Source: CAMFTQ01 sp051881615 (lineage in GTDB: Bacteria; Bacillota; Clostridia; Oscillospirales; Acutalibacteraceae). From it: a stretch of 64,000 nt of DNA. The notes under the pieces are model-generated. The model saw only the letters and a program-made list of their open reading frames with translations, did no database searches and was not told where the DNA came from. Positions 25,458-32,824 of this stretch are shown here, in pieces (within the stretch, counting starts at the first letter, position 1; each line of letters starts with the position of its first letter). Location: NCBI GenBank assembly GCA_051881615.1, contig JBJEQF010000029.1, forward strand, positions 1-64,000, read 5' to 3'. A program made the translations under genes and the position numbers.

Positions 25458-27374
25458 TTAGCCATCAAGCTCTTTAAGCCAAACCTTAACGCTTGCGTCA
25501 CTCGGCATTCTCCAGTCACCTCGTGGAGAAAGCGTGACAGAGCCTACCTTTGGCCCGTCAGGCAGGCAGGAACGCTTGAACTGCTGAGCGAAAAAGCGTT
25601 TGATAAATATTTTAAGCCATTTCAGAATAGTTTGTTCATCATATACATCTTTAAAAGCAATTTTTGCAATATGATATATCTTTTTCGGAGAATAGCCGAA
25701 ACGCACAAAATAGTAAAGAAAAAAGTCGTGAAGCTCATAAGGACCTACCAAATCCTCTGTTTTCTGAGCGATTTTGCCGTTTTCGTCAGGCGGCAAAAGC
25801 TCGGGACTTACGGGAGTGTCTAAAATATCAAGCAAAACGTCCTTTAAAACTCCCGAAGACATCTGTGCTTCATAGGCTGTTAAGTGACGTACAAGCGTCT
25901 TTGGAACAGAGCAGTTCACGCTATACATCGACATATGGTCGCCGTTGTAGGTCGCCCAGCCTAAGGCAAGTTCCGATAAATCGCCTGTGCCGATAACGAG
26001 TGCCAACAGCTTATTTGATAAATCCATCAAAACCTGTGTACGTTCACGTGCCTGACAGTTTTCATACGTTACATCGTGTATGCTTTCATCGTGGTCAATA
26101 TCTTTAAAATGACTGCGAACGCTGTCTGTGATGCTTATATCATAAAAGCTGACGCCGTAGGCTTCGGCTAAAAGCTGTGCGTTTGACTTGGTTCTTTTTG
26201 TTGTGCCAAAGCAAGGCATTGTTACTGCGTGAATATTTTTTCTGCCAATGCTAAGCATATCAAAGGCGTGAACACAGACGATAAGTGCCAGCGTACTGTC
26301 AAGACCGCCCGACAAGCCTAAGACTGCGTTTTTTATACCTGTGTGAGCAAGTCTTGTGGCAAGACCTGTTGCCTGAATAGAGAGAATTTCCTTACAGCGT
26401 TTGTCAAGATTTTCCTTCTCACTAGGAACAAACGGATGCGGCGGAAAATATCTTTCAAGCACCGTTTCTTTTATCTGCATTGAAAAGTAAACCTTTTTAA
26501 CCACTATGCCGTTATCGGGCTTTACAAAGGTAGAAATTCTGCGTCTTTCTCCGCCTAAACGCTTAATATCAATATCGGCGTAAATCACACCTGTTGAAAA
26601 CGGCTCGCTTGCTGCAAGTACGCTTGCGTTTTCTGCTATTAAATTACGTCCCGAAAATACAAGGTCTGTGGTACTTTCGCCGAAGCCGCTGTCAGAGTAC
26701 ACATATGCACAGCAGAGCTTTCCGCTTTGGATTTTGATTAAATCAGTTCTGTACTCATTTTTACCGATAACATCATCGCTTGCAGACAGGTTTGCTATAA
26801 TTGTCGCACCGTTTAGAGCAAGGTTAACCGACGGAGAGTCAGCCGCCCATAAATCCTCGCAAATCTCAACTGCAAGCTGAAAATCACAAAGCTCTTCACA
26901 GCAGAAAATCGTGTTAGGATTAAGCGGTACATTTTTTCTGTTTGCAAAAAAAGGCAGTACCTCGTCAACATTCTTTCCGCTTGTAAAGTGACGTGCCTCG
27001 TAAAATTCGGAATAATTCGGGATATTTATCTTTGGCACAAGTCCTAAAATTTCGCCCTTATAAATGACTGCACCGCAGTTGTAGAGTGCTTCGCCTGATG
27101 GTACAGGAAGTCCGACAAGCGAAACGATTTCAAGCTCTTTTGTGCTGTCGATTATTCTTTCAAGCGCATTTTCAGCTGATTTTAAAAGTGTGCTGTGCAA
27201 AAACAAATCGCCGCAGGTATAGCCCGTTATGCAAAGCTCGGGAAAAACAATCAGCTTTGCACCTTTGCCGTGAGCCTTTGTAATCAAGTCAATTATATTT
27301 TCAGCGTTACAGTCGCAGTCGGCAACGTGAATTTTAGGAGTTGCCGCCGCCGTTTTCAAAAATCCGTAATTCAT
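25458..27374 (-). CDS. nadE: glutamine-dependent NAD+ synthetase
   Basis: This two-domain enzyme makes NAD+ from nicotinate adenine dinucleotide with glutamine as nitrogen donor. The N-terminal nitrilase-type glutaminase triad is visible: Glu46 (VFPEL), Lys115 (VPKINIPNY) and Cys172 (VEICEDLW). The synthetase domain has the PP-loop SGGLDS at 355-360 and a later RTKSNAQ/GTGDLSELALGW block. The length of 638 is standard for the long form. The gene has AGGTGA before its ATG, and a hairpin terminator plus a promoter directly upstream. Confidence 0.96.
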   Translation of the reverse strand: MNYGFLKTAAATPKIHVADCDCNAENIIDLITKAHGKGAKLIVFPELCITGYTCGDLFLHSTLLKSAENALERIIDSTKELEIVSLVGLPVPSGEALYNCGAVIYKGEILGLVPKINIPNYSEFYEARHFTSGKNVDEVLPFFANRKNVPLNPNTIFCCEELCDFQLAVEICEDLWAADSPSVNLALNGATIIANLSASDDVIGKNEYRTDLIKIQSGKLCCAYVYSDSGFGESTTDLVFSGRNLIAENASVLAASEPFSTGVIYADIDIKRLGGERRRISTFVKPDNGIVVKKVYFSMQIKETVLERYFPPHPFVPSEKENLDKRCKEILSIQATGLATRLAHTGIKNAVLGLSGGLDSTLALIVCVHAFDMLSIGRKNIHAVTMPCFGTTKRTKSNAQLLAEAYGVSFYDISITDSVRSHFKDIDHDESIHDVTYENCQARERTQVLMDLSNKLLALVIGTGDLSELALGWATYNGDHMSMYSVNCSVPKTLVRHLTAYEAQMSSGVLKDVLLDILDTPVSPELLPPDENGKIAQKTEDLVGPYELHDFFLYYFVRFGYSPKKIYHIAKIAFKDVYDEQTILKWLKIFIKRFFAQQFKRSCLPDGPKVGSVTLSPRGDWRMPSDASVKVWLKELDG

Positions 27375-27388
27375 AAATATTCACCTGC

Positions 27389-27422
27389 AAAAAATTACCT
27401 GTAGAAATTATATCTACAGGTA
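27389..27422 (-). terminator. terminator after the O-antigen-ligase gene, upstream of nadE
   Basis: Perfect 10-bp hairpin TACCTGTAGA/TCTACAGGTA (27396-27422) with a 7-base loop, followed on the minus strand by ATTTTTT. It is only 15 bases from the nadE start codon. Confidence 0.85.
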
Positions 27423-27450
27423 TTATATCATTATTCTGCCAATTTCACAA
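27422..27450 (-). promoter_or_regulatory. candidate nadE promoter fused to the terminator
   Basis: -35 TTGTGA (27445-27450), 17-base spacer, -10 TATAAT (27422-27427). The -10 box touches the hairpin's upstream arm, so the start point would fall inside that arm and the promoter's own transcript could not form the hairpin. Confidence 0.65.
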
Positions 27451-27463
27451 CAGAATTATTCAT

Positions 27464-28918
27464 TTATTCTTTAGTTTTTTTCTTTTCTCTGTGAGCCTTG
27501 AGGCGTTTTTGGTAGAAAAGATTTTGCGGTGTTTCGCCTTTTTCGTATTTTCTTAAAATACAGCTTGCACTACCCGCTATCATCCAGAAAAACATTACCA
27601 TAAACGACAGGTCGTAAAGCAAGGTTTTTTCAAAAAAGGCATACACAAGATATGCAAGCAAAAAGCATACCTCGCAAGGTAATGACGAATTATTTAAGTA
27701 TCTTCTGTGCAAAAAGGTAATGGTGAAAATGTGCTTAGCAAAGCGGATACCGAATATCGAAAAGAGAGTAAAGCCGAATATTCCCGAGCATACAAGAATT
27801 GTAAGATAACCGTTGTGAAGGTCGCTGAAGTTTGCGTAGTTCAAAACTGTATTTTCAAGGTAACGCTGGCTGTAATCGACAATATTGCTCTTGCCTATTC
27901 CCAACAGCGGATGGAGCTTAAACAGCTCGGCTGAGTCTTTAATAAGACCAAATCTTCCGCTGTCGATATTTTTATTCTGATGTGTAAAGGTTGTGATTTC
28001 AGAGGCGATTTCCTGTATATCCTCTTTTGAAATGTTCTGAGAGGTTGTCTGCTGTTTTGACTGCAAAAGCAAAACAGAAAAGCCTGCCTGACAGAACTTT
28101 CTTACCGTAAAGGCAGAAAAGACGATTATTGTGCCGACAAGGAGAAGTGCGGCTGATTTTTGTATAATCTGTTTTACTGTAAAACGCCTTTCGCTTGCCA
28201 ACAGCTTAAACGCAGTATAGCCAATGCAATAGCAGATGCACAGCACAAGAGAAGCGTTTGAGTCGCACAGCAAAAGAGAAATTATGTTTGTTGTGGCACA
28301 GCCGGCAAGCCAGATACGGCTTACTCTTGTCTGTCCGGAGTTTCTGATAAAATTCTTTTTAGTGAGCATATGACAGCAGAAAAGTGCGCAAACGGCAGAA
28401 AAGCCTAACAGATTAGGGTTTGTGTAAACACCTGTAAATCTGTTTTCAAAGATGATAAATTTCAAGCCGTACATCTCAAATGAAACGCCTGCCATAAGCA
28501 GAATAAGACCCGCCAAGGCGCATATTGTCGTAATATATACTACAAAGCGACAAACGGAATAAAGCTCTGACTGCGGATTGTGATGCTTTTCGGTATGCAT
28601 TCCGTAAAAGGTAAAAAAGCAGATATACGTGTGCAAAATCATCACAAGATTGCCGACAAAGTTGTTTGAGATATGATATATTGCGGTGACAACGGAGCAT
28701 AGCATAAAAGCCACTATCCATATGCCGAAGCGCATATTTAAAAATGTGTGGTACTTTTTCTCGTTGTACGCTGTGAGTATTACTCCCCATACAAAAAGCA
28801 TTACCAAAGCGACATTTGCAGGGATTTTTATAAAAGCGATATTGAGGAAAAACAGCGTGAGTATGTAGCACTTTCTGAAAAAAGCGTTGTCACAAAGAAT
28901 AAGCTTTAGGTTTGACAT
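27464..28918 (-). CDS. O-antigen ligase/polymerase-like membrane protein
   Basis: A 484-residue protein with ten or more hydrophobic segments and one large outer loop (about 270-345) followed by HPLLGIGKSN and LHNGYLTILVCSGI, the pattern of the Wzy_C/O-antigen ligase superfamily. Members polymerise or ligate lipid-linked glycans at the outer face of the membrane. The C-terminus is basic. It lies 18 bases behind a sugar transferase, so both probably work on a surface glycan, although no glycosyltransferases or flippase of a full cluster are next to them. ATG follows GGGGGTGA. Confidence 0.85.
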   Translation of the reverse strand: MSNLKLILCDNAFFRKCYILTLFFLNIAFIKIPANVALVMLFVWGVILTAYNEKKYHTFLNMRFGIWIVAFMLCSVVTAIYHISNNFVGNLVMILHTYICFFTFYGMHTEKHHNPQSELYSVCRFVVYITTICALAGLILLMAGVSFEMYGLKFIIFENRFTGVYTNPNLLGFSAVCALFCCHMLTKKNFIRNSGQTRVSRIWLAGCATTNIISLLLCDSNASLVLCICYCIGYTAFKLLASERRFTVKQIIQKSAALLLVGTIIVFSAFTVRKFCQAGFSVLLLQSKQQTTSQNISKEDIQEIASEITTFTHQNKNIDSGRFGLIKDSAELFKLHPLLGIGKSNIVDYSQRYLENTVLNYANFSDLHNGYLTILVCSGIFGFTLFSIFGIRFAKHIFTITFLHRRYLNNSSLPCEVCFLLAYLVYAFFEKTLLYDLSFMVMFFWMIAGSASCILRKYEKGETPQNLFYQKRLKAHREKKKTKE

Positions 28919-28936
28919 AAAATCACCCCCTAAATT

Positions 28937-29623
28937 TTAAAACAGCACATCCTTAACGGTTTTAAGCATAAGATAAAGATCTCGTCTGAAGCCGAAACGA
29001 CCGAGATATTTTAAATTATATTCCATTTTTTTAGGTAAAATGTTTGTGATGTACTCTGTTTCAATATCGTCACAATTTGCAAGCATATCGTCCTCGTCCT
29101 TGAATTTAATGCTTGCAAGCGAGGTTATGCCAGCCGGCATAATCAGAGTAGCCATCATAACAGGCGTGTAAGCCTCAACGTACTTCGGCACCTCCGGTCT
29201 TGCACCTACAAGACTCATTTTACCGCTTAACACGTGAAAAATCTGCGGCAGCTCGTCAAGACGCAGACGGCGCAGAGTTTTGCCAATCGGCGTAATTCTG
29301 CTGTCGTCACAGCCTGTTACAAGCGGTCCTATTTTATCGGCATCATTGCACATTGTGCGGAATTTTAAAATATTGAACCTTTTGCCGTAGGCTGTCACTC
29401 TTTCCTGCTTGTAAAGCACAGGGCCTTTTGACGTGCATTTTACCAAAACGGCAATAATAAGCATAGGTATTGCTAATAATATTATCATAATAAGCGAAAC
29501 TAAAATATCAAAGCATCGCTTTACAACAAGGCTTTTTCTTTTAGCTAAAAGAATATCGTAATAAGGTTTGACCTCATCATTTTGAAATTCCTTCGGCATT
29601 TTATCAAAGGGGAGCAATTTCAT
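28937..29623 (-). CDS. bacterial sugar transferase (initiating phosphoglycosyltransferase)
   Basis: A 228-residue monotopic phosphoglycosyltransferase of the WcaJ/PglC type, which places the first sugar-phosphate on undecaprenyl phosphate. A membrane hairpin (about 38-63) precedes the catalytic blocks GPVLYKQERV, FNILKFRTM and LRRLRLDELPQ (the Asp-Glu dyad), then GKMSLVGARPE. It lacks the long N-terminal membrane domain of WcaJ. It is first in a two-gene unit with its own promoter and the Shine-Dalgarno GGAGG. Confidence 0.93.
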   Translation of the reverse strand: MKLLPFDKMPKEFQNDEVKPYYDILLAKRKSLVVKRCFDILVSLIMIILLAIPMLIIAVLVKCTSKGPVLYKQERVTAYGKRFNILKFRTMCNDADKIGPLVTGCDDSRITPIGKTLRRLRLDELPQIFHVLSGKMSLVGARPEVPKYVEAYTPVMMATLIMPAGITSLASIKFKDEDDMLANCDDIETEYITNILPKKMEYNLKYLGRFGFRRDLYLMLKTVKDVLF

Positions 29624-29660
29624 TATATTCCTCCAAGTTTAAAAACAAAATCACTTATTG

Positions 29661-29689
29661 ATTATATAACAAAAAGTAATTTTTTTCAA
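29661..29689 (-). promoter_or_regulatory. sigma-A promoter for the sugar transferase operon
   Basis: -35 TTGAAA (29684-29689), 17-base spacer, -10 TATAAT (29661-29666), 38 bases from the ATG. Its existence makes the transcription unit further upstream (29766-29845) independent of this gene. Confidence 0.8.
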
Positions 29690-29765
29690 GAAAAATTGAA
29701 ATATACTAAAATAATGCTAAAAAAGCGATTGTTTTCACCCTTAATATTGTGAAATATTATATCGT

Positions 29766-29845
29766 GAAAAACCGACGGTTTTAAGCCGCCGGTTCTTCTA
29801 AGGTATTTTTATGGAGTAATCAAAACACTATGAATCATCTTTAAT
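29766..29845 (-). ncRNA. candidate orphan small RNA
   Basis: In the 391-base gap between the sugar transferase and the DUF1292 gene, a strong minus-strand promoter (29852-29879) is followed about 50 bases after its expected start by a hairpin AACCGGCGG/CCGTCGGTT (29770-29794, one G-U pair) and TTTTT. No coding region with a ribosome-binding site lies inside; the only reading frame is a 9-codon one without Shine-Dalgarno. The sugar transferase has its own promoter downstream. A self-contained RNA of about 80 bases is the simplest reading; a terminated leader is the alternative. Confidence 0.55.
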
Positions 29846-29851
29846 GCATTT

Positions 29852-29879
29852 ATTATAGCACAAAAAACAGCTTTGTCAA
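29852..29879 (-). promoter_or_regulatory. sigma-A promoter of the candidate small RNA
   Basis: Consensus -35 TTGACA (29874-29879), 16-base spacer and consensus -10 TATAAT (29852-29857) on the minus strand. Confidence 0.75.
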
Positions 29880-29949
29880 GAGTTTTTTATCAAATATCTG
29901 TAAAAATATTTATCGCAAATAAAAAAAATTATTTATATTGACAAAGGAC

Positions 29950-29978
29950 TTGACTAATTACGATTTTAGGGGTAAAAT
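29950..29978 (+). promoter_or_regulatory. sigma-A promoter for the DUF1292 gene
   Basis: -35 TTGACT (29950-29955), 17-base spacer, -10 TAAAAT (29973-29978), 36 bases before the ATG. A second TTGACA occurs 12 bases upstream but has no matching -10. Confidence 0.7.
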
Positions 29979-30014
29979 TACATTGTGAAAATAAAATAGA
30001 GGAAGGTAAATATT

Positions 30015-30311
30015 ATGGAAAACGATTTCGCAGCAGATTTAATCACTCTTGTTGACGAAGAAAATGTTGAGCATCAGTTTGAGATACTCGACCAGCTTGT
30101 TTACAACGATACAGAGTACTATGCGCTCTACCCTATTTTCGATGACGCTAATGACGCTGTTGAGGATAGCGGTGAGTATTATATTATGGAGGTTATCGAC
30201 GTTGACGGTGAGCAGCAGCTTGCTGAGGTTGAGAACGATGATCTTCTTGATGAGCTTGCAGAGATTTTCGAAAAGCGTTTTGAAGAGCTTTTTGATGATG
30301 AAGAGGAATAA
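30015..30311 (+). CDS. DUF1292 family protein (YrzB-like)
   Basis: A 98-residue, very acidic protein of the DUF1292 family found throughout Firmicutes, often beside ruvX (yqgF) or alaS. The typical core is VDEENVEHQFEILDQLVYND and YYALYPI; the C-terminus is a run of Asp and Glu. Its function is unknown. The Shine-Dalgarno is GAGGAAGG. Here the usual neighbours are absent and a 6S RNA gene follows, so the acidic protein and the RNA may share transcription. Confidence 0.9.
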   Translation: MENDFAADLITLVDEENVEHQFEILDQLVYNDTEYYALYPIFDDANDAVEDSGEYYIMEVIDVDGEQQLAEVENDDLLDELAEIFEKRFEELFDDEEE

Positions 30312-30351
30312 AAATAAATCAGCAGGATATATTAAGATTAGTTTTTAGTTT

Positions 30352-30537
30352 ATTTCCTGCCCGATGCGTGAATGGTGCTGAATAACCCTACAATTTTTAT
30401 TTTGGGAGCCGAACTCCTTTTGTTGTGTGCAGACCTCCCCTTGTGGACGAAGGGAGCCTGATACAAAAGGGAAGCACCCACCTGTCACTTAGTAGGCAGG
30501 TTATGTAAAGCACAATACGGTCGGGTGGGTTATTTTT
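30352..30537 (+). ncRNA. ssrS: 6S RNA
   Basis: The 243-base gap before gpsA holds a structured RNA that fits 6S RNA, which binds sigma-A RNA polymerase by mimicking an open promoter. The terminal stem pairs CCTGCCCGA (30356-30364) with TCGGGTGGG (30521-30529), and GTGCT with AGCAC further in. The long arm pairs CCTTTTGT with ACAAAAGG and CTCCC with GGGAG. The 3' side of the central bubble has the small hairpin ACCTGTC/GGCAGGT, as in other 6S RNAs (compare CACCTTGAACC in E. coli). A T7 run follows the 3' arm and would end transcription. I see no convincing promoter, so it may be processed from the DUF1292 transcript. Ends are approximate. Confidence 0.85.
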
Positions 30538-30554
30538 TTACATAGGAGTTAATT

Positions 30555-31517
30555 ATGAACATTTCTGTTCTGGGCTGCGGTCGCTGGGGTAGCTGTATTG
30601 CGTGGTATTTAGATAAAATCGGTCACAATGTAGCCTCCTGCGGACTTGCAGACGCACCTGAATTTATTGAGCTTTATAATAACAGAAAAAACGATTACCT
30701 GTCCTTCAGAGAAAGCATAGAGGTGACAAGCAATTTGCCCTATGCTGTAGAAAGAGCCGAGGTTATAGTTATTTCTATTTCTTCACAGCATTTGCGTTCT
30801 TATATGCAGGATATTGCAAAAAACGATTTGCGCGGCAAGACTATTGTGCTGTGTATGAAGGGTGTTGAGGTTACTACAGGTAAAAGGCTCAGTCAGGTTG
30901 TCGGTGAATTTGTTGACGAAGAACAGACGCCTATTGCCGTATGGGTAGGTCCGGGGCATCCGCAGGACTTTGTAAGAGGAATACCAAACTGTATGGTAAT
31001 CGACAGCAACAATGACGATGTAAAAAGAACGCTTGTAAACGAATTTTCAAGCGCACTTATTCGATTTTATTTCGGAACTGATTTAATCGGCAGTGAAATC
31101 GGTGCAGCCGCAAAGAATGTTATCGGAATTGCCGCCGGCATACTTGACGGTCTTAATTACACCTCGCTAAAGGGAGCTTTAATGGCAAGAGGTACGTTTG
31201 AAATTTCAAGGCTTATCGGCGCTTTAGGCGGTAACCCGAAGAGCGCATACGGTCTTTGCCATCTCGGTGATTATGAGGCAACTCTTTTCTCACCTTGGAG
31301 TCACAACAGACGTTACGGCGAAGAGCTTGTAAAGGGCAAGAAGTTTGAAAAGCTTGCCGAGGGTGTTATGACGACTAAGGCACTTATGAAGCTTGCAGAT
31401 GAATACAAAGTAGAATTACCTATCGTAAACGGAATTTACAACGTGCTGTTTAACGACGCACATATTATCACCGAGCTTAACGATATGTTTTTACGCTCGC
31501 TTAAGGATGAGTTTTGA
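30555..31517 (+). CDS. gpsA: NAD(P)H-dependent glycerol-3-phosphate dehydrogenase
   Basis: GpsA reduces dihydroxyacetone phosphate to sn-glycerol-3-phosphate for phospholipid synthesis. The 320-residue protein starts with the nucleotide motif GCGRWGS (8-14, a variant of GAGSWG), has CMKGVEV and WVGPGHPQ (variant of the usual SGPSFA), and the catalytic core EIGAAAKNVIGIAAGI with ALMARG. The variant motifs place it in a side branch of the family, but the catalytic lysine (AAKNV) is kept. ATG follows AGGAG. A terminator lies about 80 bases downstream. Confidence 0.9.
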   Translation: MNISVLGCGRWGSCIAWYLDKIGHNVASCGLADAPEFIELYNNRKNDYLSFRESIEVTSNLPYAVERAEVIVISISSQHLRSYMQDIAKNDLRGKTIVLCMKGVEVTTGKRLSQVVGEFVDEEQTPIAVWVGPGHPQDFVRGIPNCMVIDSNNDDVKRTLVNEFSSALIRFYFGTDLIGSEIGAAAKNVIGIAAGILDGLNYTSLKGALMARGTFEISRLIGALGGNPKSAYGLCHLGDYEATLFSPWSHNRRYGEELVKGKKFEKLAEGVMTTKALMKLADEYKVELPIVNGIYNVLFNDAHIITELNDMFLRSLKDEF

Positions 31518-31530
31518 TGAGGGGAGAATA

Positions 31531-31570
31531 ATTATTCATTATTCATTCTTCATCATTCATTATTCATTAC
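31531..31570. repeat. heptamer tandem repeat (ATTATTC, about 5.5 units)
   Basis: Units ATTATTC, ATTATTC, ATTCTTC, ATCATTC, ATTATTC and a partial unit follow each other directly after the gpsA stop. Two units have one change each. It is non-coding; such short tandem repeats are often dispersed in intergenic regions. Confidence 0.85.
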
Positions 31571-31595
31571 AATATATTCAGTTTATAAAATATAA

Positions 31596-31630
31596 GCAGA
31601 GGATTTTGCAGTCCTCTGCCCTGTTTTTTT
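31596..31630. terminator. bidirectional terminator, copy 1 of a repeated hairpin
   Basis: Perfect 8-bp stem GCAGAGGA/TCCTCTGC (31596-31619) with an 8-base loop and a T7 run on the plus side. It ends gpsA and, in the other direction, lies just past the dockerin gene stop. A near-identical copy is at 32772-32797. Confidence 0.88.
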
Positions 31631-31641
31631 GCTGTAATTAT

Positions 31642-32394
31642 TTAGTATGTATAAGTTTCAGATTTCTCACAAACAGTGATTGTGCCGATATTTTCTACAT
31701 CTGCTTTATTTATTATAATAAAAATATTATTATTGCCAAGAGCTTCTTCAACCGGTAATCCGGGTGCGGGTTCTTTACGGCAACAGTCAAGATACAGATT
31801 TGATCCGTCAATCAAAAGGTTATCTACACTGAAATTAGTCGATGAATTGTAGTAAAATCTGTATGCGAATACAAGCGCATTATCTTCAAAAAATGACTTG
31901 TCATACTCATCAAAAGTATCTTTAAAGAAAGCCTTATATTGCTCGTAAGAAGTAAAAACAGTAGTATATTGTTTTTCATATTTATCAGTTCCGTAACTAA
32001 ATATTACTTTATCACCGTATTCGTTATGCCGTGACGCTTTATCAAGTTTATAATCAAGTTTTTTGCCCTTTGGCGGCAGCTTGGAAAAAGTTACAGGATA
32101 AGCCTCGTGCGTATATTTGTAGTCAAGACCTGCAATTCTTTTCTGAATATCTGTCGCATCTGTAATATCAATTTGTAAATCTCCGTTAAAATCTGCTTTC
32201 AGCAACAAGCTGTCCGACAAAGATTGCAGCTGTGATATGTGCTTTTGAACAACGGTAGCGTCCTGTATTTTAATCTCTCCGTCATCGTCAACGTCACCGT
32301 ACAACGGTTTTACAGAAGCCGCCTCTACTGAAAAAGCAGAAAATAAAGAGAAAGCAAGAGCCAACGAAATAACAGTTTTAAATTTTCTTTTCAT
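31642..32394 (-). CDS. secreted dockerin type I domain protein
   Basis: A 250-residue exported protein. A signal peptide (1-25, cleavage near VEA-AS) is followed at once by a type I dockerin (about 33-90) with both calcium loops: DVDDDGEIKIQDA and ADFNGDLQIDITDA, each with a following QK(H/R)I helix. Dockerins bind cohesins of cellulosomes, amylosomes or related surface complexes. The remaining 160 residues are unrecognised; FTSYEQYKAFF and FFEDNALVFAY loosely recall PrcB-like domains, which is weak. The dockerin is N-terminal, whereas most are C-terminal. The ATG at 32394 follows AGAGGTG. The gene lies between two copies of the same terminator. Confidence 0.85.
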   Translation of the reverse strand: MKRKFKTVISLALAFSLFSAFSVEAASVKPLYGDVDDDGEIKIQDATVVQKHISQLQSLSDSLLLKADFNGDLQIDITDATDIQKRIAGLDYKYTHEAYPVTFSKLPPKGKKLDYKLDKASRHNEYGDKVIFSYGTDKYEKQYTTVFTSYEQYKAFFKDTFDEYDKSFFEDNALVFAYRFYYNSSTNFSVDNLLIDGSNLYLDCCRKEPAPGLPVEEALGNNNIFIIINKADVENIGTITVCEKSETYTY

Positions 32395-32414
32395 AAAAAA
32401 CACCTCTTTCATAA

Positions 32415-32540
32415 TCAATATACATCAGTGCCGGATACAACTCTCTGAACCTTGGATACATCTTTTATTGAAACAGTACCGTCATAGTCAGCATCGGCTA
32501 AAAAAAGTTGAATATTGTTCAAACCAACTGAGCCCGCCAA
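32415..32540 (-). pseudogene. remnant of a second dockerin domain
   Basis: Directly upstream of the dockerin gene, one minus-strand frame encodes LADADYDGTVSIKDVSKVQRVV and stops after SGTDVY. This is a good second calcium repeat of a type I dockerin, but the first repeat, any catalytic part and any start with a ribosome-binding site are missing; the frame is open only back to about 32597. It reads as the C-terminal tail of a deleted dockerin protein, or less likely a small expressed peptide. Confidence 0.65.
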
Positions 32541-32683
32541 ATTAATTTTACTTGTTACATTAATATAACCAATACAATCAATACAATTATTAGTACGTTA
32601 ATTATATCATAGCTGTATCAAAAATATGTAATTAAATAATCAGAGAATGCAGAGTATAATAATCTCTTATATTTTGCATAATT

Positions 32684-32712
32684 ATCTTACAATATCTGCA
32701 TATATATGTCAA
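32684..32712 (-). promoter_or_regulatory. candidate promoter for the dockerin region
   Basis: In the 430-base gap between the dockerin gene and groEL, a -35 TTGACA (32707-32712) and -10 TAAGAT (32684-32689) are 17 bases apart on the minus strand. The leader would cover the dockerin remnant. The rest of the gap is A/T-rich sequence with nothing else I can name. Confidence 0.45.
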
Positions 32713-32761
32713 TATATAACAATAATTTTTTCAATAGCAACAATTATTATAGAAATATAAA

Positions 32762-32797
32762 AATACAAAAAGGCAGAGGATTTTGACGTCCTCTGCC
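32762..32797 (-). terminator. groESL terminator, copy 2 of a repeated hairpin
   Basis: Perfect 9-bp stem GGCAGAGGA/TCCTCTGCC (32772-32797) with an 8-base loop, followed on the minus strand by TTTTTGTATTTTT, 27 bases after the groEL stop. Confidence 0.88.
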
Positions 32798-32824
32798 CTA
32801 TCTTTATTTTTGTATAAAATTTTA

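Noticed and set aside
29811..29840. Nine-codon frame (MIHSVLITP) in the candidate small RNA, as a leader peptide for attenuation
   Set aside because: No Shine-Dalgarno, no run of regulatory codons, and no alternative antiterminator pairing that I can draw; the downstream gene also has its own promoter.
31531..31570. Could the ATTATTC array be a small CRISPR?
   Set aside because: Units are 7 bases, contiguous, with no spacers and no cas genes anywhere in the window.
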